Positions 33,702 to 45,960 of a stretch of 64,000 nt of DNA are shown here, in pieces. The translations under genes and the position numbers were made by a program. The first letter of the stretch is position 1. Each line of letters opens with the position of its first letter. The notes beneath the pieces are model-generated. The model worked only from the letters and a program-made list of their open reading frames with translations. It searched no databases and had not been told where the DNA came from. Origin of the DNA: Pseudisothecium myosuroides (taxonomy: Eukaryota; Streptophyta; Bryopsida; Hypnales; Lembophyllaceae). Location: the NCBI GenBank assembly GCA_951799445.1, contig OX637287.1, positions 45,165,724 to 45,229,723 on the forward strand. Direction: 5' to 3'.

Positions 33702-34463
33702 GTGGGTTACTTGTTGGGTTACCCTTTTGATAATCAATTCTCGCTTGCTGGTCGACATTTGGTGGTGAATTAGATTATTTCCTGTGGTTTTGGTGACTGA
33801 TGTGTGAAAGGGGTGGTGGGTTTCTGTGGAGAGCGGTGAGCTTGCTGTTCTTGCAATTTGAGATTGTGGGAAGAGGAGTGCTGGTTTAGGGCGCGTCCTT
33901 GAAGGGTTTTTTTGTAGATTTTCTGGTGCTTGAAGGTTTTGAGGGTTTCAATATGTGAAATGTGTGGTTTGGTTTAGCGAGGGTGATGTGATTTGAGGTT
34001 GGTTGGGGTTTGGTGTCCTTTGAGCTGCAGTGGTTCTGTTTGGTGCTTTTGAGGGTAAATTGAAGTTCAAAGTTGGTTTGGGTTTTCTTTATTGAAGCTG
34101 TAATGTAACTAACCGTGGTTTCTTCATCTATTTTTCAACTTTGAAATTGATTTCGAACGAAAAACAAGGAAACACAATTTTAGGCATAGGGAGTCTGGGA
34201 CACATAATACTCGCGTATATCCTCTGAAGCCCCAAAGACGGCCGAATTGGGCTTCATATTTTTAGGAGTTTTGAGGTGGTCATATAGGGGAATTTCTTTT
34301 GTTCAGTTTTCAAGTTTGCTTGAATGTTCTCCACTGATTCTGATGATATTAAATTTTGGTTTATCCTTATTATATTTTCCACAGTACGATCAATCGAATT
34401 TATCATTTTATGACGATGAATACTTGAGCATTTGGGGGATATGACTAATTCTTTGCCATGCAG
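33702..34463 (+). other. Probable 5' untranslated-region intron of ClpC
   Basis: A donor, TTTGCAG/GTGGGT, at 33701/33702 and an acceptor, TTTGCCATGCAG/GTG, at 34463/34464 bracket a T-rich 762-bp stretch. It ends 101 bases before the ClpC start codon. Long leader introns are common in highly expressed plant genes and often enhance expression. This is inferred from splice signals only. Confidence 0.5.
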
Positions 34464-34564
34464 GTGTATGGGCTTGCAATCAGTCGACAGTTTCGAGTTG
34501 GCGATCGACAATCAATTTCTCTCCGTGGAGTTCATGAGCCTCAGAAAATCCTAAGAACGTCAAG

Positions 34565-37500
34565 ATGGCGGCAGTAGCCCATTCCTTGATAGTCCCAACA
34601 GTGGGAGCCTCCTCCTCCCCAGTCGGCCAAATTCATAGCAGCACCAAGAAGAGAATTTCAAGGGCAGTTCCATTAGGTCGACGAAATGCCCAAATCCATT
34701 CTTCTTCCTCCTTCCATTCCTTTTCTGGAATGCGGAAAGCTTCCATTATTGACACCCTGACACAGAAGCAAGGTCGTGATTTCCACTCTACCATGAAAGC
34801 TGCAGTGGGAGAGCATCGTGCTGTGACAACCGCCATGTTCGAGCGGTTCACTGAGAAGGCCATCAAGGTGATCATGTTGGCACAGGAAGAAGCGAGGCGT
34901 TTGGGGCATAACTTTGTGGGAACGGAGCAGATCCTGTTGGGGCTGATTGGCGAGGGGACGGGCATTGCGGCCAAGGTGTTGAAGTCCATGGGGGTGAACT
35001 TGAAAGAAGCGCGGGTGGAGGTGGAGAAGATCATTGGGCGTGGAAGTGGTTTTGTGGCGGTGGAGATTCCTTTTACTCCGAGAGCAAAACGAGTACTGGA
35101 GCTTTCACTGGAAGAAGCAAGGCAACTTGGTAAGATTGATTTTGTGTGGTACGGAAATTGCTTGTAAATCGTTTGCTTGTGCAGTCAAGAGTCTGCTAAG
35201 GTAGAGAAAACTATTTGCGTGCTTACTATACTTTTAAGCATTTGAACATAAGCGGGAGTGTGATTTTTGTGAGATATATGGCATGCTTGTGGATTCAAGG
35301 ATTGTAAGCTGTTGGAGGGTACTATTGGATACTATTTGCATCACTTTATAATGATATGAACATATGTAGGATTTGATTTTTGGGAGCTTTATTTTATGCT
35401 TGTGGATTCCAGAATTGTAAGGTAGAGGACACTGTTTACGTCCAACGTTAAGCATCTAAACCAGCATGTAGGAGTGTGCTTTTAGTGGGAGATCACTCAT
35501 TAGAGCTCACTGGAGATCTCACTGGAGAGATCACAAGAGCCAAACTCTCTTGAGATCAAATTTTTATCTTTATGTATGAATTTCTTTTTCAATCATTCAA
35601 ATTGGAGGGGATTGTAGACCGCTTTTGAAGCGACAGTAGACAACCCCAATTTCCATTCAAAGATGAGTAGCTATAGACATTACTAGCTAAGTCATGCTTA
35701 CACCCTGCTTGCTATTTGAAGGCCAACCAAGTGTATTGGAAGAGATGTGTTGGAGACGGGATCAGGTTCCTAACGGTTTTAGTATTTTCTGCCTTACAGG
35801 TCACAACTACATAGGAACCGAGCATTTGCTCCTGGGCTTATTGCGGGAGGGTGAAGGTGTTGCGGCACGTGTGCTGGAAAATCTTGGAGCTGATCCTAGC
35901 AACATCCGGACTCAGGTCATTCGGATGGTTGGCGAGAGTACTGAGTCAGTAGGTGCCGGAGTAGGGGGTGGCAGCAGCAGCAACAAAATGCCTACCCTGG
36001 AGGAATATGGTACCAACCTAACAAAGCTTGCAGAAGAGGTAAGTATATATATGCATGCCTCTCCACTACATTCTTATTCTCTTAAACCCTAAAAGACCGA
36101 GATCTCATGGTTTAGAAATGACCAATTTGATTGACCACGTTGTGAAAAATATTATTCAGATGGGGCCAAATTTTATATCACCAGAATCAGTGAAGAACAT
36201 GCATGTGTTTGTCAAAACATAAATAAATTTGAACTAAATCTTGTCCCCATATGACCCATTTGAAAGTGATAAGAATAATACATAGGTCTAGTCGGGGCCT
36301 CTTGGTCCTTTAGTAGTTGAAGGTTATCCGAATTCGGATTTCGTTTGTATACATAACTGAAGCTGACAATGATATTTTTTGAGTTCAGGGAAAGTTGGAC
36401 CCTGTCGTTGGAAGGATACCACAAATTGAGCGCGTAACGCAGATTTTGGGTCGAAGGACGAAGAACAATCCTTGCCTCATTGGAGAGCCTGGAGTTGGCA
36501 AAACTGCCATTGCCGAGGGCTTGGCCCAGCGCATTGCAACTGGCGATGTGCCAGAAACTATTGAGGGCAAGAAGGTCATCACTCTCGACATGGGGTTGTT
36601 GGTAGCTGGGACGAAGTACAGGGGAGAGTTTGAAGAGAGGCTCAAGAAATTGATGGAAGAAATCAAGCAAGCTGATGATATCATTCTTGTGATTGATGAG
36701 GTTCATACTCTGATCGGTGCTGGTGCCGCTGAGGGTGCTATTGATGCAGCTAATATCTTGAAACCTGCTCTTGCTCGTGGTGAACTTCAGGTACGATTCT
36801 TGTGCAATACATATGCTGATACCTAAATTTCCACTTGTAGAGAATCTTTTCCCGAGGTATTTTAGAAAACCTAGCCGCTTTACAGTGCGCATGGTTTACG
36901 TAGAAATTGTTCTAAACGGCGTCATAATTGGCAGACTTCAGTCTCTTGGGTAGGTTATCTACCTCTCCGAGTTCTTATTTACTCTGGGTGAACAATTGAG
37001 CTACAATACAAAATGCTCTGGGCAATTTTGCACTTGTGTTCTCAGTCGATTTGTTCTTTTGAAGAGTGTTATCTGATTTCTCCCAGAGATAGGAGCCCAC
37101 AAAAAGGTATGAAGAGATTTGGGCCAGAGTAAATAAGGACTATGGTGCAGTTGAGCGGCTTTCAGAGCCTTTGCAAGTGTGTAGACGCTTGGTTCATTAG
37201 CTTATCCATGTTTACCAACTACTCTTAGCGGTAGGTTTCGTCGAGATATGCTTGATCAGTTTGAGATTGACATTCATTTGTTATCAATTTATCCTTATTG
37301 CAGTGCATTGGAGCGACTACTTTGGATGAGTACAGGAAACATATTGAGAAAGACCCTGCTTTGGAACGTCGATTCCAGCCTGTGTTGGTCCCAGAACCTA
37401 CTGTGGATGAAACCATTCTGATTCTCAAGGGATTGCGAGAGCGATATGAAATCCATCACAAGCTGCGATACACTGATGAAGCTTTAGTAGCAGCAGCACA

Positions 37501-39893
37501 GCTCTCTTACCAATACATCAGGTCTGACCATGCATTTCGGTTTTACAATTAGCAGGCTACAATGTTGTTGGAATGCAGTAATGTGAATTCGAAGTTGGCA
37601 TTTCATAGTGTGGTGCTTATTCTAGGTGTTTTCAGTTGGGGCAATCTGTGTTATGGAAAGATGCAAGTTTTGCCTGGAAAGAATCAGCAGCTTTTTAGAC
37701 TTGCTGTTTAGACATTCAGGAAGTTTTGTTTGTAAGATATCCTCATTGGGAATTTTTCTGTTTGATGTGAATTCTTTGCTTTCTTGTGTGCAGTGACCGG
37801 TTTTTGCCTGACAAGGCTATTGATTTGATTGATGAAGCGGGTTCACGCGTACGCCTAAGGCATGCTCAGGTAATTGTCAGGAATGCTTTTCTTTTCTTGT
37901 AGTCGCCTTATTGAACAGTGAGACCAGATTCCAGGCTGTGAAGAAACACCCGCAGAATGGCTGAAGAAGAGTGCAATGGTGTTGTTTCATATATGAAGAT
38001 ATTGTAAAATTAATTAATCACCTGAAGTTGTCTTGCTTGCATACATGTGCCTCTTTTTTTTTAATTGACTTATATTCTTTGCTTTCTGTAAGGATTTCTG
38101 AGCGATTTTAATCTGTCTATATGCAGCTACCTGAAGAGGCTAGAGAGTTTGACAAGGAACTCCGCGGTGTCACGAAGGAAAAGAATGAAGCTGTCCGTGG
38201 ACAAGATTTTGAGAAGGTAAATTTCCAAAATACCAAGTCATGCTTACAGCACTTGCGAATTGACGGCCAACTCAGTGCTTAAATAGAGTAACACGGGTCA
38301 GTATACGAGACAGGATTGGGTTTCTTACGATTTTAGTATCCTCTTCCTAATTGATCCCAGCGCATTGTGGCTAATGTGGACACTCGTTTTCTTTTGCAGG
38401 CTGGAGAGTTGAGGGACCGGGAAATGGAGCTGAAGGCACAAATTGCAGCCATCACGGAGAAGGGCAAGGAGAAGTTAAAGGCAGAAAGTGAGGCCGGTGA
38501 CACTGGACCCATGGTGGAAGAGTCCGACATCCAACATATTGTATCAGCCTGGACTGGGATTCCTGTTGAGAAAGTCTCTAGTGACGAATCTGACCGTTTG
38601 TTAAAAATGGAGGATACGCTTCACCAACGTGTGGTTGGTCAGGACGAAGCAGTGAAGGCCATTAGTCGTGCTATTCGTAGAGCCCGTGTTGGCCTCAAGA
38701 ACCCCAACCGCCCTATTGCAAGCTTCATCTTCTCAGGTCCAACTGGTGTTGGAAAATCTGAGCTCGCCAAGGCTCTGGCCTCGTACTATTTTGGTTCGGA
38801 AGAAGCGATGGTGAGGCTTGATATGTCTGAGTTTATGGAGAGGCACACGGTGTCCAAGCTTATTGGCTCCCCACCCGGGTATGTTGGGTACAGTGAAGGA
38901 GGCCAGTTGACGGAGGCCGTTCGCAGGAGGCCCTATACGGTGATCCTTTTCGATGAAATTGAGAAGGCACATCCTGATGTGTTCAACATGATGCTGCAGA
39001 TCTTGGAAGATGGGCGTCTGACTGACAGTAAAGGCAGAACTGTGGACTTTAAAAACACTCTCCTGATTATGACTTCTAATGTGGGAAGCAGTGTTATTGA
39101 GAAGGGCGGCGGTGGCATTGGTTTCCAGTTGGATTATGGGGAGAGAGACTCCAGTTACAACCGGATCAAGAGCCTCGTGAATGAGGAGCTGAAACAGTAC
39201 TTCCGGCCGGAGTTTTTGAATCGACTGGATGAGATTATTGTCTTCCGGCAGTTGACCAAACTGGAAGTCAAGGAAATCGCCGACATCATGTTGAAGGAGG
39301 TGTTTGAGCGCTTGAAGAAGAAAGAAATTGATTTGCAGGTGTGTTTCTTATGATTCTGCTGGAGAGTTGGAGCTAATCTTTTTACTTAGAATTTGACGTT
39401 AGTGCAATATCTTAGCATGTGTACAATGCTCCAATGGCTAGAGAATGTTATGGCTGCTGATTGAGTTGCGACTTAGTTAATTCATTATATGTATTCATTC
39501 ATGAAGAGGGAGAAATAGTACTTTGTCAGTGCAGGATCTTAGCATCTGTAAATAGGAAAGGTTCAGATACTTCAATGGTAAAACAGTGTTGTGGTTTTTG
39601 ACTCAGTTTTGATTGATTCAACATGTACTTATGTCTGTGAACAGGTAACCGAGAGGTTTAGGGACCGTGTGGTGGACGAGGGGTACAGTCCCAGCTATGG
39701 TGCCAGGCCTTTGAGACGAGCCATCATGAGGCTGCTGGAGGACAGTATGGCGGAGCGCATGCTGGCTGGAGAAATCAAAGAGGGCGATTCCGCTATTATT
39801 GATGTGGACAGCGAAGGAGGTGTCACGGTGTTGAATGGTACCACTGGAACCTCTTCAAGCTCATCCATTGAGTCTCCAGCAGGCATTGCCTAA
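34565..39893 (+). CDS. CLPC: Chloroplast Clp protease chaperone ClpC (Hsp100/AAA+)
   Basis: Eight coding exons: 34565-35129, 35800-36038, 36389-36790, 37304-37521, 37794-37869, 38127-38216, 38400-39338, 39645-39893. All phases close, giving 925 residues (Arabidopsis ClpC1 is 929). In order: a transit peptide (about 1-75), Clp N/R domain with two repeats (about 91-240), first AAA+ module with Walker A GEPGVGKT at 300-307 and Walker B VIDEV at 369-373, a UVR/middle segment ([18 protein letters not shown], across the exon 6-7 junction), and a second AAA+ module with Walker A GPTGVGKS at 643-650 and Walker [11 protein letters not shown]. In the stroma ClpC unfolds proteins for the ClpP/R protease, and part of it sits at the inner envelope with the import apparatus. 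It is convergent with the RNF32-like gene. Intron 2 carries a TTAA element. Confidence 0.97.
36082..36320. mobile_element. TTAA-type miniature element in ClpC intron 2 (239 bp)
   Basis: It starts TTAAACCCTAAAAGACC and ends TTGGTCCTTTAGTAGTTGA, a decayed inverted pair. The interior ATATCACCAGAATCAGTGAA and the near-terminal CGGGGCCTCTTGGTC match the element at 56660-56898 (ATCACCAGAATCACTGAA, CGGGTCTCTTGGTC), which has the same length. It lies about 43 bp into the intron and about 68 bp before the next exon. Confidence 0.7.
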
Positions 39894-40474
39894 ACCTATA
39901 AACGTGCAGACTTCAGATTTTCTAATTAGGTGACATTACCATCAGTGTTTCGAACACTCTACAGCTGACTTTGTATAACTACAAGTATAATATTGTAAAT
40001 CTAACTTTTTCATGTATGTGGAGTGTTCAAAATTCAAAATACCATCCATGTGCTTGTGTTGGTAGCAGTTTTGTGAACTCACCCTTTTCCACAATGGATG
40101 GCATCTAAAACAAGCATGTAAGGTGCTTCGTGAGTTGCCAATGTGTATCTTTGTCTTGTAGCTATCTTTTGGTACTTCCGCGTGACATGAGCTTTAAATT
40201 TCGCACAAAAAGAATCGTCATTCCTTTTCCAAGGGTGTTGAGTCTAATACACAAGAATGTTATCTTGTGCCACACCCATAGTTCATGGACATACCTCAAT
40301 GAAGGTTTGAGATGGTGGCATTAGCTCAATTAAGAATTCTTCATAAATTTTTGAGTGATCACATGTTCATCAACATGTCTTCAGAGTCATCGACTTCTGA
40401 AGACTACGGTAGCGTGATGGAATTTCAAGTACGGAAGTGATGAAAATGTATATACGAAAAAATGCACTCGGATA
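39894..40474. other. Convergent 3' region between ClpC and the RNF32-like gene
   Basis: Two genes end toward each other across 581 bp, which must hold both 3' untranslated regions. No further gene is visible, so overlap of the transcripts is possible. Confidence 0.4.
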
Positions 40475-43400
40475 TTACATATCAAGGCGATGGTAATTCG
40501 CACGACAAATGGGACAAGTGGGTTCAAATGCTGGTGTTTGTTGAGGGTCAGCATTGTAAGCTTCAAAGGCAGCAATGCACTCGCGATGGAACACATGACT
40601 ACAACTCAACCAAGCCAGTGCAGTACTACTATTACCTAGTCGCTGAAGAGGGGCAATACAAATAGGACAATCACCATCATTTCTCTCCAGTGCCTGCCAG
40701 CAAACTGGTAAGGTAAGATAAGGTTCACCTAAAATCGTCTCAACAAGCATTTGAGCATGGTTACAATTATTGAATATATGTTTGGTATTGTTGGGAGTAA
40801 CAAAAGAGAATTCCAGGTTCTTTTAGCATGCATTTATTAACATCGTATGAATAACCCATGAATTTTCAAAGTGTTGAAAATTGGTGAACCCAAAATTGAC
40901 CCTATACATTCTGGGCAAGAGTTTGTAAGCAGTTGGTTTTGCAAATAGGTTGCAGTAGGTGTAGTTACCTTGTTACGAAAACATTCGCATTGGAAGTACA
41001 AAAGTTCAATGAATCTACTTGAGTACAGACCTTGGTGATGACGGTTTGCCAATCAATATGTGTTGCACTATCAACATTTGGCGGTAGCAAGGCTTGAAAT
41101 GCTTTTTGTTGCGCTACTTTAATGTCTTCATTAGTCCTTGATATGGTCTCGTCAATCTCCTTGAAGAGCTCATCAATCTCACTGTCGTGCACTCCCAATT
41201 GACCAAGTAGATGGTCCGTCGATTTAACAAGCTGTCCACCAATTATAAGTCGACTACACGTTACAATTTCATTCACTTGTTTGAGTCATCTAAGCACCAA
41301 CAATCCTTATTAGGTGAGCACTGAGAATCTATATATGGTGTCGGGTAAGCCACTCGCTTTACCAATGTAAGGCAACGTTGCACAAGTCTCAATCGATTTA
41401 TATATGAGATGGAGTGGCGCCGGCTTATCCTACAAAAAGTACCCAGGAAATTGCACTATTCGGCGTTCAAGACTTGGCTTATTTCGGTTTCAACCGTATA
41501 CAAAGATTTTTTCTATAACTTAAGTTCTGTCACTCTTGTGAGTGAAGTTATGCCTGATAAGCGGCACTACAGCGGCACAATTTATAAAGTAATCTAGAGT
41601 TAAGACATGTACCATGTTGATGAAACAATTCCTTCTGCATGGAAGGAGGTGGCTGTACTTCTTCCTCATGCAGTATCCTCGGAATGCAGCTTGTATTCTA
41701 GCCAAGGTAGCGAACAGGACAATTAATGTTATGAGAGGCAGAAAAACAACAATAAAATCATTGACACGTGGTGATTGCCAAGGTTTCAAGTTACCTCTCA
41801 GCACAAAACGCTTTACTCAATGAAATGTGTATATTCTTCTGGTAATTTTCTGCTCGGCAAATCGGGCAGCAGCGATTTTTTATCGAAAATTTCTCAAAAC
41901 TTTGAAGACAAAGCTGCATTTGATTTCCAATGAGTCAGAGCTTGTTTACAGTGAGGCAAGCGCTAGATTTCTCTTGTTACAGTTACCACTCACACCCATA
42001 GCTCATGCTTGCAATGCAATAGGAAAAAAATAGTCTAAACCGTGCGACCAGTTCGTGGGATTACAAAAAATCTGATGTGGAAAAACCTAGCGGTCGATGA
42101 GCTGAGCAAAAACAAGTGATACTGTAGGATGAGTGAAGATACCTTGTGAAAAACGTGCGAACAGCTCAGAATCACCTACTCAAGAACACAAAATATACAT
42201 GTTGCAAAATTAGTAGTTGGATTGCAGCATGTGGATTAAATACTGCAGCTCCAGCAGCAATTCAAAAGCATGCAAAATGGCAAACTCAACAATATCTATG
42301 AGGTCGTTCACATTTGCGATCTTTAACCCCTAACTACCCCAAGTCGTCAAAAGTGTCCACGTCCGTGTCTATAGGAGTTAAACTAGACCATATAGGATGC
42401 TTAAAGTTTGCTATAGAAACATGTTTGAATTTACTCAAATTGACTACAAGCAACAAAACCTAGATTATCTATTTTTAGTTTGATCACTTCGAGATTAAAC
42501 ATCTATAAAAATATTTCAAATTTAGAATCAGCAGGCGTTACCTGCTGTCTCTTCAATCCAAATCGTTCCAAGCATATCGGACATGGATTCAGCAAGTCTC
42601 TCCTTTCTCTACTGCTTTGCTGGACCGCTGCCCATTGCAGGGTTGTAAGTTTCTTGGTTGGGTTGCATACCTCCTCTGCAAAGTTGGTGATAATCCCACA
42701 CATTACTCCAGAACAGGAAAATAGTTGTGCAAACCAATGCCCTCTTTGTATCAACATTTTAAAGCAACCATGACTAAACCTAATAGAAAGCTCAGCCAAA
42801 AATGAGGCGCTCTGCACAATTCCTTAACCCCTAAGTTGCCCAATGGCCAAAATTGGTCGTTCCATATCTTTAGGAGTTGGAATAAGTTTAGGAAGCTTCA
42901 AGGAATGTAACAAAATGTGCCAATAGAATCAAGAAACACAACCTACACTTTTGATCGATATGCACTTTCAAAAAATATAAGTAAGTTTTGAAAGTTAGAG
43001 TAAACAACATTAGCTTCCAAAGTAAATTTTCTTTTTTCAACTTGACTTAAAACAATTTTTCAATTTTTAACTCCATGAATTCAGTGACGGTTTATTACTG
43101 TAATCGGCAATAACATATTTCATCGACTAACCCTGTGCAAGCGTAGACGATGTATGCAACGATCTTGGGGAGTCTGCACCGTGACTTCGACGCGCTACCT
43201 ACAGATTTTGGCAAGTGGCAAAATACTTCTTCAATTCTCAAATCCAGAGTGTGAGAGTTCCAAAACCTAAGAAAGAGAAGTGCAGCATTCTATCATGGCA
43301 TTGTGGAAACCACTTTATCAAACATCTGGATCTATAATATCTGTTGGTCATTTGGGATAGCCTTCAACACCTTGCCCAATAATCTGCAATAGAAATACCT

Positions 43401-43765
43401 GCGGAAGAGCCTCATGAATTGGTCCAATTTCTCCTTGAAGCTTTGCTTGCAACACTGCAGCCGCACGTACATCCTGCAATCTGCAGGACCAGCAACTCAA
43501 GAATCACGGGAAATAATTGAATGAGAAAACTTTAGGTTTTCTTCTCCAAACATAATGATTCAGATTGTTGATGAAGTGGACTATTAATAAATGATAAAAA
43601 AACTAACATAAACCGGCATTCTGCCCTGGAGTTTGTCACAAAAATCAAGCTGCAAGATACTGAATAGCCCAGATATGGTGGTCAAATGTGCAGACGTTCG
43701 GAGGTGTATCTTACCGAGGAAGTTCCAAATTGTCTACCGCTGTGAATGCGAGCTCTCTTCTTCAT
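40475..43765 (-). CDS. RNF32: RNF32-like protein: two RING-H2 fingers around an IQ motif
   Basis: Nine exons on the minus strand: 43765-43715, 43473-43399, 42670-42542, 42175-42143, 41913-41795, 41697-41613, 41512-41457, 41253-41031, 40693-40475. Phases close throughout, giving 329 residues (human RNF32 is about 360). RING-H2 number one spans about residues 72-115 (CPIC, SCSHVFHKLC, CPIC), an IQ calmodulin-binding motif lies at 137-150 (IQAAFRGYCMRKKY), a helical segment contains DSEIDELFKEIDE, and RING-H2 number two spans 266-320 (CPIC, SCSHVFHREC, CPIC). All eight zinc ligands of each finger are present. This domain order is that of RNF32, a predicted ubiquitin ligase associated in animals with testis. 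The small exon (41457-41512) and the exact first exon are the least certain parts. A cilium- or sperm-related role is inference. Confidence 0.82.
42323..42381. mobile_element. Very short TTAA-bounded element (59 bp) in an RNF32-like intron
   Basis: TTAACCCCTAACTACCCCAAG begins at 42323 and TCTATAGGAGTTAA ends at 42381, so the two inverted ends almost touch. It lies in the intron before the 33-nt exon. A similar 57-bp piece lies at 42824-42880. Confidence 0.55.
42824..42880. mobile_element. Very short TTAA-bounded element (57 bp) in an RNF32-like intron
   Basis: It starts TTAACCCCTAAGTTGCCC and ends ATCTTTAGGAGTTGG. It has the same architecture as 42323-42381, with the last TTAA degraded to TTGG. 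It lies in the second intron of the gene model. Confidence 0.5.
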
Positions 43766-44470
43766 TTCGCTCGGCCGATTTGGCCGATTGGCCTGTATTT
43801 ATGTTTCCTCCTGAGCAAACATTCTCTGCATCGGCTCCAAACAACTCTTCAGATACAATCGGATCTTGGAAGAGAACGGAAGACAGCAACACCAAAGGAG
43901 CCTGATCCAAAAGCGACCGCAACTAGGCTACAATGTAAATATTGAATGTGAAGACGTGCAAGATCTGAGAAGCAGACTAGGGTCAGTTTTGGGAACACTT
44001 ATAAATAATTTAAATAAGACTTCAAAGATTCATATCTTATTCATAGAAAAGTATCCAAACAATACATACTAAAATGTGTTGAAATTGCTAACACGACATT
44101 TGAAAAAACAAGTCACTATAATAATAGGAACTATGCTCAGTTGCTTAGTTTTAGGTGTTGTATCCTTAGGAACCACCAGTCCATTACCCTAAGTTCTACA
44201 TTCACAGGAATGACAGGATCAGATTAATACGGTAGTCATGGCGGTGTTGAGAATAAATTATCCACCTACCGTATGCATATATTAATACGAAAACCATCAC
44301 AATATAGTTCAATTCTGGAATGCAATCCCTCGTATCTGGATGTAGATTGAAATGCGTATACCAGAGTAAACAACCAACCTAAGGATATCTCACTTCACCA
44401 AACGTGAATAACATCCATAACCCTAAACCGTTACTCTAACCCCTATTCACAAAAAGTAACGGTCACTATA
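43766..44470. other. Spacer between the NOPCHAP1-like and RNF32-like genes
   Basis: This 705-bp stretch must contain the 3' end of the NOPCHAP1-like gene and the promoter and leader of the RNF32-like gene, both on the minus strand. A frame from 43922 overlaps the proposed RNF32 start in another phase and stops within it, so I prefer the ATG at 43765, which leads into a consensus donor CTCG/GTAAGA. Confidence 0.4.
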
Positions 44471-45335
44471 TCAGCTCTCAATAATTTCTACTTTACTGGG
44501 CTTTGACCTACGCCTTGATGCTCTTGTGCGAGCTTCATCAACAGATTCCATATCATCGTCACTACTGTCATCTGAAACATCCGCCACCTGTTTAGGATTT
44601 TGGCCCTGTCCAGCAGCAGCTCGCTCAGCAGCCGCAAGGGCTTCGGGAGTATTGAGATCAGCAATTCCTAAGGCCAAGTCCTGCATTCACCATAGAACAT
44701 AAATCATTACTTTCACAGCAATTGTTCAAGGCTTTAAAAACATGTTTCATATCGTAACTCTCAATAGAGCATTATGACCAGCTATCAGCATGTATCCATT
44801 GCACAAGAATAGAGAAAACAGGAAAGGTATTACTTGAACACCAAAAAATATGTAGCCATAAAACGTATCTATTATGCAGAATAAACCGTCGGTAGAAACT
44901 CACCATCTCTATGTGGGGTTTATCCGCATCTTCATCTACGACTTCAATATCAAACTGCTCACGGCCGTTTTCCTCAATGCCAGAAAACAACTTTCGATTT
45001 GCTTCGTCCATCATAGGAAGAAAGGCCTTTAAGCGACCCAGCACTGCCCATTCAAGAAAAAAAACATCATTTAGCAACCCATGATTTTTCACAAAATTAA
45101 GCATCTAAAACTCGACTCACAAACAAAAAACCTACATTAGAGTGTAGATTGTGCAAAGAGAAACCAAAATATCTAAAAAGGTTCGGCACAAACCACTACT
45201 TTCTGGCACACTTGTTGTAGGCATCCTCGGCTTGGCATCGCTAGACGGTGGAATTACACGCAGCCGCTCCTCCAAAGCGTTCGTCCCGCGCTCTAATTGC
45301 AAAAGGTCTCTATTTCTATCAGCAGGCTTCCCCAT
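44471..45335 (-). CDS. NOPCHAP1-like (DUF4598) protein, box C/D snoRNP assembly factor
   Basis: Three exons: 45335-45194, 45043-44904, 44680-44471; phases close, giving 163 residues. The core LGRLKAFLPMMDEANRKL, followed by an acidic patch (VVDEDADKPHIEM) and DLALGI, resembles the conserved block of the NOPCHAP1/C12orf45 family. The C-terminus is an acidic SDDSSDDDM stretch followed by a basic tail (RRRSKPSK), suggesting a nuclear protein. In animals NOPCHAP1 bridges NOP58 and the R2TP chaperone to build box C/D snoRNPs. The family assignment comes from remembered similarity and is moderately secure; plant function is inferred. Confidence 0.65.
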
Positions 45336-45960
45336 CTCTCACTTTTTCCACAACCCAAACAGAAGTCTGTCGCCAAAAAGGAATTGAAAAAAAATTACGT
45401 CAGAATCCTTGAATCAGGGTTTGAAAATTAGGGTGGAAATGAGTCCTCCACTGTCTGGTGGCAAATCCCCTACACAAAAACTTGTGTCCTTGGAGACGCA
45501 GCTCAATCTCACGGAAGCAAACTTTTGCAATAAGCAAGAAACAGAAATCAACGACGAATTCAAAATCAGAACCCTGGTAAACCATTCTATGCATTCACCT
45601 CGCATTCCTTTTCCAATTGTTCTCTTTCTCTTCATTCTACTGTGACTCAAACTGCTTGAACTGTTATCGAATCAACGTCCATCACCCGAGACAATGAAAT
45701 CATAACTCTTAAGCCCTAGAGAACGGCAAAAACAACAAACCTAATGAATTCTCTCTTGAGATCGAAATTTGAAGAGAAACCAGTTCCCTTGAAACCCAAG
45801 AGACCTGAAATCTAAGTCCGTCTCTACCTCCAAAACACACTTGAAGCTGAAACGAAGGATGTGAATTTACAAGGAACCCACCTGCTCGCTCGTGACGCGA
45901 TGAAGATGGTGGCCCAAACTGTAGCAATTCCGCAGTAACAATCGCTATTGTGGCCAAGCT
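45336..45960 (-). promoter_or_regulatory. Leader and promoter region of the NOPCHAP1-like gene
   Basis: GC content is higher than in the DNA further upstream. A minus-strand frame at 45709-45957 has no recognisable domain and is best treated as part of the leader or promoter. TAAACCCTAAACCCTA near 45961-45976 resembles a telo-box, which is common in plant ribosome-biogenesis promoters and would fit a nucleolar assembly gene. Confidence 0.45.

Noticed and set aside
34633..35034. A 133-codon minus-strand frame opposite ClpC exon 1
   Set aside because: Antisense shadow of a GC-rich exon with no domain of its own.
41335..41443. An alternative RNF32-like exon starting after TTTTTGTAG
   Set aside because: It is attractive as a reading frame, but its phase does not fit the preceding IQ exon and the following helical exon together. 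The 56-nt exon at 41457-41512 fits both and gives a TEIS-containing segment resembling RNF32.
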